Source: a virus
Strand: one strand, 5' to 3'
DNA: 64,000 nt
Virus record (IMG/VR): IMGVR_UViG_3300042860_002611
Span: 1-64,000 of that record
Both the position numbers and the translations under genes were made by a program. The notes under the pieces are model-generated. The model did not search any database. It saw only the letters and a list, made by a program, of their open reading frames with translations, and was not told the origin of the DNA. Positions 8,393-16,647 of this stretch are shown piece by piece (the first letter of the stretch is position 1; every line of letters starts with the position of its first letter).

Positions 8393-8664
8393 CTGTTTTA
8401 TGCAAAAACTTGTTTTTTGCGTAAGTGAATGGGTTTCATTGAAAACCTGAACTGTTATGTGTTAATTTCAAGTTGAGTAGTAAATATAGGTATCCTCTTA
8501 CTCACAAGTGACTTTGTTTAACGATTTGCGTTGGTTTTTCAAACCAATCCGGTTGAGTAACCGTTGGTTACTTCTTTGCGCCCAAATTAAAAATTTGTTC
8601 GCGAACTGTTTAAAATAGTTTTTCAGTTTTACTTTCAAAACATTGATTTAACGGAAGTAAACCG
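8393..8664 (-). promoter_or_regulatory. Long structured 5' leader with short upstream ORF
   Basis: This 325-bp gap holds no long gene. The transcript from the 8671-8711 promoter would carry about 270 nt before the ATG at 8392. Hairpins seen: 8650-8666 (AACGG/CCGTT), palindrome GTTCGCGAAC at 8597-8606, CAAATT/AATTTG at 8583-8597, GTAACC-GTT-GGTTAC at 8557-8571, TTGGTTT/AAACCAA at 8531-8547, and GCAAAAA/TTTTTTGC just before the start codon. A 13-codon ORF (MKPIHLRKKQVFA) lies between the last two. It looks like a regulatory leader; the ligand or regulator is unknown. Confidence 0.5.
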
Positions 8665-8670
8665 TTTTTA

Positions 8671-8711
8671 CAAAGTTACAAAAAATTTCTGACATTTTCA
8701 AGTCCATTAAC
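8671..8711 (-). promoter_or_regulatory. Bacteroidota-type promoter with upstream GTTAA element
   Basis: Minus strand: GTTAATGGACTTGA (8711-8698) and TAACTTTG (8678-8671), 33 bp between GTTAA and the -7 box and 23 bp between TTG and the -7 box. GTTAATGGACTTGA is identical in the gp32 promoter at 24880. Confidence 0.8.
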
Positions 8712-8717
8712 ATAACT

Positions 8718-9224
8718 TTAACTTTTAAGAAATCTAACCCATTCGTTTAATGTTATCATGTCGGGTTTTTTATCTCGAATAAAATAATTTAAAAGAGTAT
8801 TCAATCGACTATATGGTTTATTTTTAGTCTTTTTTGTTAAATATGATACCAGATATTCTTCCAAATTCATAGTCGATTTTATATCTGAATATTTAATTGT
8901 AAATAAAACAATTTTTCGTTCTCGACATAATTTGAATTTATCGGTATCTCGCTGTTGTTGTTTATATAAATCGCTTCTACTTTTATGAAATTCTTTGATA
9001 AATTTATAATGTTGTTTACCTTGAACTTCAATAGCAAATTTCAAATTAGTATTTTTGATCGAAACCATGAAATCTAACTGCATTTGATTATTTGTTTTCG
9101 GATTTCTCAGCCATTTATAATAACGATTCACTTGAACTGGATTGAAATGGTGTTTTTCTGAAATTTCTTGTAATTTATTTAAAATTATTGTTTCAAAAGA
9201 TGATAATTTTGGTTCTTCTTTCAT
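8718..9224 (-). CDS. Vsr/EDxHD-like homing endonuclease
   Basis: 168 residues. The order MQLDFMVSIK (Asp51), FAIEVQGKQHYKF (Glu66, His72) and DTDKFKLCRERKIVLFTIKY is that of very-short-patch-repair-like nucleases of the restriction-endonuclease fold, used by phage homing enzymes of the I-Bth0305I type. The N-terminal ~40 residues (HHFNPVQVNRYYKWLRN) would form part of the fold or contact DNA. It stands alone at a strand-switch boundary, a common place for mobile endonucleases. Confidence 0.7.
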   Translation of the reverse strand: MKEEPKLSSFETIILNKLQEISEKHHFNPVQVNRYYKWLRNPKTNNQMQLDFMVSIKNTNLKFAIEVQGKQHYKFIKEFHKSRSDLYKQQQRDTDKFKLCRERKIVLFTIKYSDIKSTMNLEEYLVSYLTKKTKNKPYSRLNTLLNYFIRDKKPDMITLNEWVRFLKS

Positions 9225-9248
9225 TACTTAACTTTTAAGGTTTAGGGA

Positions 9249-9256
9249 TATTTATA
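9249..9256 (-). promoter_or_regulatory. Possible T4-type late promoter TATAAATA
   Basis: The minus strand reads TATAAATA at 9256-9249, about 25 bp before the ATG at 9224. T4 gp55-dependent late promoters consist of exactly this box, and a gp55-like gene is present. In AT-rich DNA the octamer also occurs by chance (I saw it inside coding sequence), so the call rests on position. The plus strand has only TATATATA here. Confidence 0.3.
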
Positions 9257-9259
9257 TAT

Positions 9260-9529
9260 ATGGAAAAAAATAAGGAAATTTTGATTATGCAGGAAAACCT
9301 GTTCACAACTATTGCCAAGTTACTTGCTTTAAATATCATAAAGCGTAATATTGGTTCAGCCAAACAATTAGCCAAAGGTGATGCCGAGGTTCAAACTTCA
9401 TTAGAATCTTTGAAATTTCATACCCAAAGACTGGAAAAACTTTTGAAAGATTTGTGTGATCGTGACCCAACCAACTTCCGGTGTAAAGAATATCGCCCAC
9501 AAAAACATTCAAGTCCTAATTTTAAGTAA
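9260..9529 (+). CDS. Small hypothetical protein ahead of the tape measure
   Basis: 89 residues from ATG 9260; ATG 9287 (MQENLFTT) is an alternative that leaves room for a promoter. Mostly helical and basic, with Cys in DLCDRDPTNFRC. It starts the rightward tail operon and may be a chaperone or tail assembly factor by position, but no motif supports this. Confidence 0.55.
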   Translation: MEKNKEILIMQENLFTTIAKLLALNIIKRNIGSAKQLAKGDAEVQTSLESLKFHTQRLEKLLKDLCDRDPTNFRCKEYRPQKHSSPNFK

Positions 9530-9585
9530 AAATCATTAAATTACCAAATTAAATATTAGAATTAACAAAACGTTAGGAAAATAAA

Positions 9586-12500
9586 TTGGCAAAGCAACAA
9601 CAAGAGACTGATGTGAAAAAAATGTTGGAAAAATTATTCGCGGCCATTAAAACGACGAGTGAATTTTCCAGAGAACAAGTCAAAATCAATCGCGACTTGT
9701 TAAAGGTGATGTCTTTGTTGAATGATGGATTTGCTAAAAATGCCCAAGATGCCCAAGATTTAATTGCCGACGTTACCGATGGCGTGGAAGATGCTGATAA
9801 ATTTTTCCAAAAATGGGCAAAACAGCGTGGCGCAACTAAGCAAGATTTAGAAACAATTCGTAAAAAGTTTCGTGAAATTGATGATATAAATGACGATATA
9901 ATTGAAGGAAGTAAAGATTATATTGATTTATTAAAGGAGCGGCATGAATATCTGGATGATGAAGTTGATTTAGGTAAATCTTTATTAAAAAATCATAATG
10001 AAATAATCAAAGCCATTCGCGAAGGGAAATCCGCCGCAACTAAATTAAGTAGCCAATTCAATAATATGGATGAAGCATTGCGAGATATGGTTGCTAAGAA
10101 GGTTGATTTTACCGGAATGTTTGACGATTCGTTTTCAAGTGCCGATAAAGTTCAAAGTTCACTTGCAAAAATGAACCAAGACATTGAAGGAATGATTCAT
10201 AATGTTTCGGGGAATTATTTTAATATGGATTTGAATTTCAATCCATTGACCGGCGAACTTGACAACGAAATTAAAAATGTATTAGGTGTAATTGAGGAAG
10301 AAAAAAATGCCAGAATAGCAGGATTAAGTGAATATTTTGAAAAAAATAAATATCTCCAAACTCAATTATCCAGACAACTTGCTGCACAAAGTAAAGGTTT
10401 GGATATAAAAATAAATGTAGATACTGGTGAAGTTGAAACTATAAATGGGATATTAAAACGAGGTTCTGTCGAATATCAAAAAATGATAGATTCGTTGGAC
10501 AAAGTGGTTGAAAAAACTGGATTAATGTCACAACTTTCGGGACAATTTGAAGAGATAACTAATTTAGTAAAAATAGGAACTGATAGGACAGAAGAACAAA
10601 GTCAACGATTGAACCAATTATTGAAACCTCTCGGAATGGCTACCGAGATGTTAGTTAAACAAGTTGAATCAAAACGGATAAGTTTAGATACTGATGCTGC
10701 CATGTTAATGAAGCAAAAAGAAGCCGTTGAGTTGACTGGTAAATATATGGGTAAGATGAAAGGAGTTGAACAGGTAATTCAGCGAGTTGGACGAGGATTT
10801 GATTATGTAAATGCTCTTTTACCTGCCGGGATAAGTGACTTCTTGGGGTTAGGTCAAGCAAGTGAGCAAATGTTGATGGGGCATCGTAGAGGCGTAGAAG
10901 CATTTACTTCAAAATTAAAAGATGGGGTAACTTATTCAGAAGCAATGAAAGGTTATATGTCTGCGTTACGACCTTCAATTGTTTCATTATTGAACCCGAC
11001 GACTATTTTAGTTGCTGGTTTTGCATTATTGTATGGCTTTGTCGATAGTTTGGTCAACAAATACAAAGATATGCAAAAAGAAATGGGTGTAAGTTTGAAC
11101 CAAGCGAAGGAAATTTTAAATGTCCAACTTGACACCCTCACAAGTCAAAAAAATCAATTTGGAACCATGAAAGATATTCAAGAGGTTCAAACTGCTATTA
11201 TTGGAAGTAGTGGTAAAGTATTTTCTTTGACTAAAAAAGATGCCAAAGAATTGACTATTGATTTGATTGAAATTGGTAAATATTTTGGTTACGGAAATGA
11301 ACAGGCAGTAGAATTGCATAAAACATTTAAAATGTTAGGTGCTGACGATAAACTTTCATTGACATTGCAGAAAAACGTTGGTTATTTTGCTGAAATGGCT
11401 GGTTTAAGTGCAACTGTTATAACCAAAGATTTAATTGAGAGTGCAGATACGGTAGCAACTTATTTTGCAGGAATGCCTGATAAAGCCGCACAAGCCGCTA
11501 TTGAAGTTCGAAAAGTAGGTATGTCGCTAAAACAAGCAGGTTCAATCGCGCAAAAAATGCTTGATTTGGAAGGATTTATGACTGATATGTATGAACTTTA
11601 TGCAATGTCGGGTAGAGGAATTGATTTTAGTGAAGCATTTGAATTTGGGCTGAGTGGCGACGTTGAAAATATGGCAAAATCAATGGTTAAGCAAATTGGT
11701 ACAATGAATGATTTAAATGCAATGTCGCCGCATTTAAGAATGAAAATTGCAAAAACAATGGGCATTGAAACCAACGAACTTGCAAACATGGTGAGAATGA
11801 ACGAAGAAATGGGAAGTTTAGGTTCAGACCAACAAAAGTGGTTAGAAAAAAACTATGGTACGATGGGTGATATTTCACAATTAAGTAAAAAGGAATTACA
11901 AAATAGAATTGCTCAGGGAATGTCAACAGATAGGTTAGGAGTTGCTTGGGAAAAAATTAAAGGAGTTTTATTTAAAGCGCTTATTCCGTTGGCTGAGGCG
12001 TTCGGAGAAGCAATTGATGCAATTAGTCCTATTTTGGATATTCTTTTATTGGCTTTTAAAGGAATCGCTCCAATTATTAAAATAGTTGGTCTTGCTCTTA
12101 AATCCATTATTCAATTAACTGATGCGTTTTTTGGACTATTTGGAATGGGTTCAAATGATATTGAAAAAATTGCAAGTGGAATTGATGAAATAGGAGGAAC
12201 ATTAGGTGAAGTAATGAAAGCCGCGATTGGTTTAGTTGAAGTATTTGCCGGTACTGCTATTTTAAAATCGTTCGGTTTAATAAAAATGAATGCATGGGAT
12301 TTAGTTAAAATGATTCCTAATATTGGTTCCATTTTTTCTAAAACAAGTAAAGAAGTTGAAATCAAAAGTCAGGAAGTTTCGGCCAACGTTCAACAATCAG
12401 TTCAAAGTAGTGTTTCCGCCCAAGTCCAAACCGCTCAAACTGCAAAACAAACGTTGGAACAAACTGCAAATGCAGTCAAAGGTTCAACTACTAAAATGAG

Positions 12501-14544
12501 TAAAGACGTTGAAACTACTGTTAAGAAAACCAAAGACGAAATTTCGAAGCCAACTACACTTGGAATTTCAGCAGATGGAGCCAAAAAAGGATTTAAGTTA
12601 TTTGGTGATATTGCTTCCAAATCGTTAACTGCGTTGGCTATTCATAGTGCAAGTTCATTTTTATTTATGAAAAAAGAGGGTGAACAACAAACCAGTGAAT
12701 TGACTTCAAATATGGGGTCAATGTTTGGTTCCTTGGCCTTATCTTTGGCTCCTATGTTAATGGGTTCTTTACAAGAGGGTTTAGAGAGAACATTTACCAA
12801 ACGGATGGAAAAAAAATTAGAAGGTTCGCTTGAAAATCCGATTAAAAAGGCATCAAAAGCATTTGGAAGTATGGATAGTGAAAGTGGTAGTGTATTTAAA
12901 AGAATTTTAGATAAAGGTAAGTCCGTATTTTCAAGTTTAGGAAATTTCAGTAAAAAATTAAGTGGAGTTCCGAGTGTAACTGGTTCATTTGACGCAATGG
13001 CGTCAAGTGTTGATAAAGTTATACCAAAAGCAGAAATGGTTTCAGAAGTTGTTGAAAAGGTTAAAAAAACTAAAAAAACTGAAACCGCTATCGATGTTGA
13101 ACCTTCAAAACCAGTTAAAGAAACGACTAAAAAAGTTGGAAGTAGTTTTGATGGATTGACATCAATGTTTAAATCAGTATGGAATGGAATTAAAACGGTT
13201 TTAAATGATTTAGTCAAATTTGTTTCAGATTCAATGAAAACATTATCAAGTGGAATTGGAACGACAATTAAAAATATTTTGAAAGGAATTGGTGATGGTC
13301 TAAATTCATTTAAAACGGGCGCAATCAAAGGCGCTGCTTCTTTGGTAATTTTATCTGGAGCGTTATGGGTTACTTCAAAAGCAGTTCAAAATTTTGCTTC
13401 TGTTAAATGGGAAGATTTAGCAAAAGCCGGAGTTGCATTAGGCGGTCTTGCCGGAGTTGCATTAACGTTGGGTTCTGCATCTGGTCAAATGATTGTAGGT
13501 GCTGCCGCTATTGCTGTTTTAGGTGCAAGTTTAATTCCTGCTGCCTTGGCACTAAAAATGTTTAATGATATTGAATGGTCAAGTTTAGGTAAGGCTGGCG
13601 TTGCATTGGTTGGATTAGCAGTTTCGGCAGGAGTTTTGGGTGCAATTATGATGTCAGGAGTTGGCGCTGTTGCATTAACTTTGGGCGCTGTTGCGATAGC
13701 AGGATTGGGTGCAAGTTTAATTCCACTGGCTGCCGCGTTAGCAATAGCAAGTCCAGCGTTAGAAAAAATAAGTCCAATTATTGATTCTTTTGGTGGAGTT
13801 ATTAAGACAACTTTTGAAGGAATTTCCCAAGTAATTTCAACTGCAACTTCTGGAATTGTTAAAATATTTTCAACCTTGGGCCAGATTGATGTAGGTCATT
13901 TATTTTCAATTGGCCCTGCTTTGGGAAGCGTTGCATTTGGGTTAACTGCTCTAAGTGCTTCCTTGGCAGGAAGTTCGATGATGAATGGAATTTCTAAAAT
14001 GTTTGGCGGTGATATTGTTAAAGATTTGGAAAAACTTGCAGAATTAGCAAATCCGTTGTATATTGCCGCAAAAGCAATTGGGATGTTGGGCGAAAATATT
14101 TCTTCATTAGGTCAAACTTTGACAAATGTCGATTTCTCCCAATTAGCAAAAATTGAAGATGTGACATTGGATACGAAGGTTCAACAAAAAATTAAACCAA
14201 TTTTAAATGCACCTTCCGTTCCGAGAGATAGTACAAATGTTAAAATTTCACCTATCCAGATTCCAGTTGCCCAACCTCAACCTCCAAATAAAGTTTCAGT
14301 CGCTCAGGATAAACTTCTAAATCCAAAAGAAGTTGCTGAAACGCAAATGAAATTTAATGGTGGATTTACAAACAAGCAAAATGAAGATATTTATGGAGGT
14401 GATGTTTTAAATGATAACCAAGAAACCAATATGTTATTACGTCAAATGATTCAGTTGATGGAACTTTTGGTTCGAAAAGATTCAAATACATACATGGATG
14501 CTCAAAAAGTTACTGCAACAATAAAAGCAAAGTTAAATAATTAA
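9586..14544 (+). CDS. Tail tape-measure protein
   Basis: 1652 residues, the largest gene in the window, which is the usual sign of the protein that sets tail length and later helps DNA cross the membrane. The first ~450 residues are coiled-coil and helical. Hydrophobic segments occur around 465-490, 790-890 and strongly at 1250-1400, where Ala/Gly/Leu-rich helices are repeated (LAGVALTLGSASGQ, VALTLGAVAIAGLGASLIP). Residues ~960-1180 are Thr/Lys/Ser-rich linkers. The start is TTG at 9586 (MAKQQQETDVKK); the first ATG is 36 bp later. Neighbours are tube and baseplate genes. Confidence 0.85.
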   Translation: MAKQQQETDVKKMLEKLFAAIKTTSEFSREQVKINRDLLKVMSLLNDGFAKNAQDAQDLIADVTDGVEDADKFFQKWAKQRGATKQDLETIRKKFREIDDINDDIIEGSKDYIDLLKERHEYLDDEVDLGKSLLKNHNEIIKAIREGKSAATKLSSQFNNMDEALRDMVAKKVDFTGMFDDSFSSADKVQSSLAKMNQDIEGMIHNVSGNYFNMDLNFNPLTGELDNEIKNVLGVIEEEKNARIAGLSEYFEKNKYLQTQLSRQLAAQSKGLDIKINVDTGEVETINGILKRGSVEYQKMIDSLDKVVEKTGLMSQLSGQFEEITNLVKIGTDRTEEQSQRLNQLLKPLGMATEMLVKQVESKRISLDTDAAMLMKQKEAVELTGKYMGKMKGVEQVIQRVGRGFDYVNALLPAGISDFLGLGQASEQMLMGHRRGVEAFTSKLKDGVTYSEAMKGYMSALRPSIVSLLNPTTILVAGFALLYGFVDSLVNKYKDMQKEMGVSLNQAKEILNVQLDTLTSQKNQFGTMKDIQEVQTAIIGSSGKVFSLTKKDAKELTIDLIEIGKYFGYGNEQAVELHKTFKMLGADDKLSLTLQKNVGYFAEMAGLSATVITKDLIESADTVATYFAGMPDKAAQAAIEVRKVGMSLKQAGSIAQKMLDLEGFMTDMYELYAMSGRGIDFSEAFEFGLSGDVENMAKSMVKQIGTMNDLNAMSPHLRMKIAKTMGIETNELANMVRMNEEMGSLGSDQQKWLEKNYGTMGDISQLSKKELQNRIAQGMSTDRLGVAWEKIKGVLFKALIPLAEAFGEAIDAISPILDILLLAFKGIAPIIKIVGLALKSIIQLTDAFFGLFGMGSNDIEKIASGIDEIGGTLGEVMKAAIGLVEVFAGTAILKSFGLIKMNAWDLVKMIPNIGSIFSKTSKEVEIKSQEVSANVQQSVQSSVSAQVQTAQTAKQTLEQTANAVKGSTTKMSKDVETTVKKTKDEISKPTTLGISADGAKKGFKLFGDIASKSLTALAIHSASSFLFMKKEGEQQTSELTSNMGSMFGSLALSLAPMLMGSLQEGLERTFTKRMEKKLEGSLENPIKKASKAFGSMDSESGSVFKRILDKGKSVFSSLGNFSKKLSGVPSVTGSFDAMASSVDKVIPKAEMVSEVVEKVKKTKKTETAIDVEPSKPVKETTKKVGSSFDGLTSMFKSVWNGIKTVLNDLVKFVSDSMKTLSSGIGTTIKNILKGIGDGLNSFKTGAIKGAASLVILSGALWVTSKAVQNFASVKWEDLAKAGVALGGLAGVALTLGSASGQMIVGAAAIAVLGASLIPAALALKMFNDIEWSSLGKAGVALVGLAVSAGVLGAIMMSGVGAVALTLGAVAIAGLGASLIPLAAALAIASPALEKISPIIDSFGGVIKTTFEGISQVISTATSGIVKIFSTLGQIDVGHLFSIGPALGSVAFGLTALSASLAGSSMMNGISKMFGGDIVKDLEKLAELANPLYIAAKAIGMLGENISSLGQTLTNVDFSQLAKIEDVTLDTKVQQKIKPILNAPSVPRDSTNVKISPIQIPVAQPQPPNKVSVAQDKLLNPKEVAETQMKFNGGFTNKQNEDIYGGDVLNDNQETNMLLRQMIQLMELLVRKDSNTYMDAQKVTATIKAKLNN

Positions 14545-14560
14545 AACAAAGGATAAAAAT

Positions 14561-14779
14561 ATGAAACCAACAAAAAGACAAATTCAAATTGCAGAACATT
14601 TTGTTAAACGGGTGTTGAATGAGGCAGGAACCCGTGAAAATTATATTGGCGTAAACGAATCTCCAAAATTAAAAAAGGCATTGGATCAAGTTGAAACTAT
14701 TTTGAAAGGTTATACGAAAGGACAAACTAAATCTGATGCTATGGCAGCCTTAAATGTATTATATTCATTGATTCAATAA
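14561..14779 (+). CDS. Small tagged protein
   Basis: 72 residues. The N-terminus (RQIQIAEHFVKRVLNE, residues 6-21) is a longer version of the amphipathic tag, ending L-N-E before Ala, a good match to the T4 head-protease site (cleavage after Glu). The remaining ~50 residues are helical, with no known motif. It sits between the tape measure and a tube/baseplate protein. Confidence 0.65.
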   Translation: MKPTKRQIQIAEHFVKRVLNEAGTRENYIGVNESPKLKKALDQVETILKGYTKGQTKSDAMAALNVLYSLIQ

Positions 14780-14789
14780 GGTTATTTCA

Positions 14790-15317
14790 ATGCCCAGACC
14801 AAGAACAGATTTTCCAAAAGAACTTTTTTATTTCCATCGACATGACCCGGGAACTGGCGCATTACCGGAAGAAGAATGGAAACTTGAATTTGAGGCTCAT
14901 ATCATTTCGGTGAATGATTCATCGAGTCCATCATATTCAGAATTTTTTGATATGGGAAGGGCCGATCCAAAAGTTTTTTATGCAGGTGCCAACAGGCAAA
15001 TCCAGTTAAGTTTTTTTCTTGTGGGATTTGACGAACGTGAACATCGGAACAACCATGATTTTTTACTTGCCCGATTGGGGAGAATGACGTATCCGATATA
15101 TAAGAGCGGTCAGGGTTATAATTCTCCGCATGTACTTTTTCAGATCGGGCAACTTTTCAAGGGATATGGCGTTATAACCAACTTGACATACGATTGGAAG
15201 GGAGAAAATCCTTGGATCGAAAATAGGCCACTTTACACCGACATTAACATGACAATCAAGGTTTTGGCAAATAGCCAAGGTTACAGACCTGATGCAGCAC
15301 AGAGGTATTTGATCTAA
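14790..15317 (+). CDS. Tail tube/baseplate protein (gp48/gp54-like by context)
   Basis: 175 residues. Features such as DPKVFYAGANRQIQLSFFLV, RLGRMTYPIY, VLFQIGQLFKGYGVI and NLTYDW resemble proteins of contractile tails that cap the tube or link it to the baseplate (LysM-carrying or gp48/gp54-type). The position directly between the tape measure and gp53-like/hub genes supports this. The exact T4 counterpart is uncertain. The stop overlaps a leftover copy of the gp53 gene start. Confidence 0.55.
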   Translation: MPRPRTDFPKELFYFHRHDPGTGALPEEEWKLEFEAHIISVNDSSSPSYSEFFDMGRADPKVFYAGANRQIQLSFFLVGFDEREHRNNHDFLLARLGRMTYPIYKSGQGYNSPHVLFQIGQLFKGYGVITNLTYDWKGENPWIENRPLYTDINMTIKVLANSQGYRPDAAQRYLI

Positions 15318-15334
15318 TGCAAAGATATGACGAA
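15316..15334 (+). repeat. 19-bp direct repeat: orphan copy of the gp53 gene start
   Basis: AATGCAAAGATATGACGAA occurs here and again at 16647-16665, where it is the start of the gp53-like gene (MQRYDE). Here the frame continues LILKVMG and stops. The two copies bracket the whole ADP-ribosyltransferase-like region, as if that DNA was inserted at the gp53 start and left a duplication. Confidence 0.75.
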
Positions 15335-15615
15335 CTTATTTTAAAGGTAATGGGTTAACATGAAAATAAAAAAATATTAAATGAACTAAACGATATATTT
15401 TATCATGGTACGCAGTATAATATCGACAAATTTGATAATAATATTAAAGATAATAGTAAAAAAACAGGCGGCGACGAGTATGGATATGGTATATATTTAA
15501 CAAAAGATAAAAGTGTTGCCGATCACTATGCAACTGTTACTGGGAAAACGGGCATTGTTTATACTGTTAAAGTTTCCAAACCCTATAATTTTTTATCAGA
15601 TGATAAAAAAGTTAA

Positions 15616-15623
15616 TAAAAATA
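15616..15623. repeat. Left target-site duplication (TAAAAATA)
   Basis: TAAAAATA lies directly outside the left inverted repeat and is repeated exactly at 16342-16349 directly outside the right one. An 8-bp duplication is normal for several transposase families. Confidence 0.8.
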
Positions 15624-15650
15624 ACTGACTATCCGCATATTGGGTACTAA
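15624..15650 (+). repeat. Left terminal inverted repeat
   Basis: Begins ACTGACTATCCGCATATTGG and ends GTACTAA. It is the exact reverse complement of 16315-16341. Confidence 0.85.
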
Positions 15651-15679
15651 GTTGATATTTATGAGAAAAGGAATGCTTA

Positions 15680-16294
15680 ATGAAGTTAAGAAAAATTTTA
15701 TCGCATATTATAAATGAACAAACTGCTGGTAAAAGAAACCTATATGAAAATGAAAAACAAACTCTTTATCATGGCAGTTCATATAGTTTTGATAAATTTA
15801 CTACATCAAAAATGGGAAGTGGGAGTGGGAAGCAAATAGATGGTTGGGGGCTGTATTTAACCAACTCAAAAGAATCTGCTAAAATTTATGGTAAATATAT
15901 TTATGAAGTTACACTTTCCAAAGGCAATGACGTGACTTTGATTGATTTCCGTGAACCAGTTAAAAGGGATATAGTTAGCAAGATTGTAGAATCGGTTTAT
16001 AAAAAATATAATAAAGATTTTAATATTAATAAATTTAACTCGTATTACGATTATATTAAAGATAATTCTTTACCAAAGGTAGATTTTAATGATTACGAAC
16101 TTGTTCAATTTGATTATTCTGGATTTTTATTTTATAGAACTTTGTCAAGGGTATTAGGAGGAGATGAAAAAGCATCTTTGTTTTTACTTAGCAATAGTAT
16201 AGTTGGTTTAAAAAGAAGTATAAGTAGTACAAGAGTTGATTATGTGATATTTGATGCAGACATAATAAAGATAGAAAATAAATATGAAATATAA
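15680..16294 (+). CDS. Tagged ADP-ribosyltransferase-like protein (cargo of the element)
   Basis: 204 residues. Residues 1-13 are the tag MKLRKILSHIINE, ending I-N-E. LYHGSSYSFDKF at 29-40 holds the NAD-binding His, and GWGLYLTNSKESAKIYG at 55-71 is the second conserved strand of ADP-ribosyltransferases; the end VDYVIFDADIIKIE aligns with the end of the split copy (REYVIFNASTIDIVD). The catalytic Glu cannot be assigned by eye. T4 Alt is a packaged, injected ADP-ribosyltransferase that modifies host RNA polymerase; the same job is plausible here but inferred. A metabolic hydrolase of similar fold is the alternative. Confidence 0.7.
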   Translation: MKLRKILSHIINEQTAGKRNLYENEKQTLYHGSSYSFDKFTTSKMGSGSGKQIDGWGLYLTNSKESAKIYGKYIYEVTLSKGNDVTLIDFREPVKRDIVSKIVESVYKKYNKDFNINKFNSYYDYIKDNSLPKVDFNDYELVQFDYSGFLFYRTLSRVLGGDEKASLFLLSNSIVGLKRSISSTRVDYVIFDADIIKIENKYEI

Positions 16295-16314
16295 CAACCT
16301 TACCGAAACAGAAA

Positions 16315-16341
16315 TTAGTACCCAATATGCGGATAGTCAGT
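16315..16341 (-). repeat. Right terminal inverted repeat
   Basis: Reads TTAGTACCCAATATGC and then GGATAGTCAGT, the reverse complement of 15624-15650. The inverted match extends one base pair further at each outer side into the duplicated target. Confidence 0.85.
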
Positions 16342-16349
16342 TAAAAATA
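16342..16349. repeat. Right target-site duplication (TAAAAATA)
   Basis: Exact copy of 15616-15623, immediately outside the right inverted repeat. Fusing left flank to right flank through one copy restores the interrupted reading frame. Confidence 0.8.
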
Positions 16350-16647
16350 ATTTGGATATGATAAAAACGAATATACATTCCTATAAAATGCTTAATAGTG
16401 ATGGAAATAATATGAGTGATAGTCATAAAGATTATATTATGGATAATAATGTCATCAAAGGACACAAAAATGGTCTTGATTTATATAACAAAATACTGCG
16501 GGTGTTTCCGATAACTGATAAAGAACTTTCTCAATTGTTATTAAAATCTGGTATAACAGGATTGATAGGAAATAATGGAAGAGAATATGTTATATTTAAC
16601 GCATCAACTATTGATATTGTTGATAGAGAACGAGTTGGGAAATAAAA

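Larger units (their letters stand above)
15624..16341 (+). mobile_element. 718-bp transposon-like element with cargo gene and no transposase
   Basis: Bounded by perfect 27-bp inverted repeats (15624-15650 and 16315-16341; start ACTGACTATCCGCATATTGG) and an 8-bp target duplication. The only gene inside is the intact ADP-ribosyltransferase-like gene at 15680-16294. With no transposase it must be moved in trans, like a MITE with cargo. A related single end lies at 23205-23227. The family cannot be named from the ends alone; IS256, IS1595, ISL3 and IS66 groups all make 8-bp duplications. Confidence 0.8.
15360..16645 (+). pseudogene. Tagged ADP-ribosyltransferase-like gene, frameshifted and split by an insertion
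   Basis: The 5' part begins MKIKK and then hits a stop after an A7 run; one extra A gives MKIKKILNEL and continues DIFYHGTQYNIDKFD, GYGIYLTKDKSVADHY, GIVYTVKVSKPYNFL up to the insertion at 15624. The 3' part resumes at 16342-16349 in the same frame (NNLDMIKTNIHSY) and ends REYVIFNASTIDIVDRERVGK at 16645. Removing 15624-16341 plus one 8-bp repeat restores one frame. The YHGT and GYGIYLT motifs match ADP-ribosyltransferase folds (NAD-binding His, then the STS/ST-like strand), and the tag ends L-N-E. It is homologous in layout to the intact gene at 15680. Confidence 0.75.

Noticed and set aside
9253-9260. TATATATA as a plus-strand late promoter for the tail operon
   Set aside because: It overlaps the ATG at 9260 and differs from TATAAATA; it only works if the downstream ATG at 9287 is used, which is unproven.
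12642-13328. 228-residue minus-strand ORF inside the tape-measure gene
   Set aside because: It is the antisense shadow of the Lys/Ser/Gly-rich tape measure; low-complexity hydrophobic composition and no start signal.
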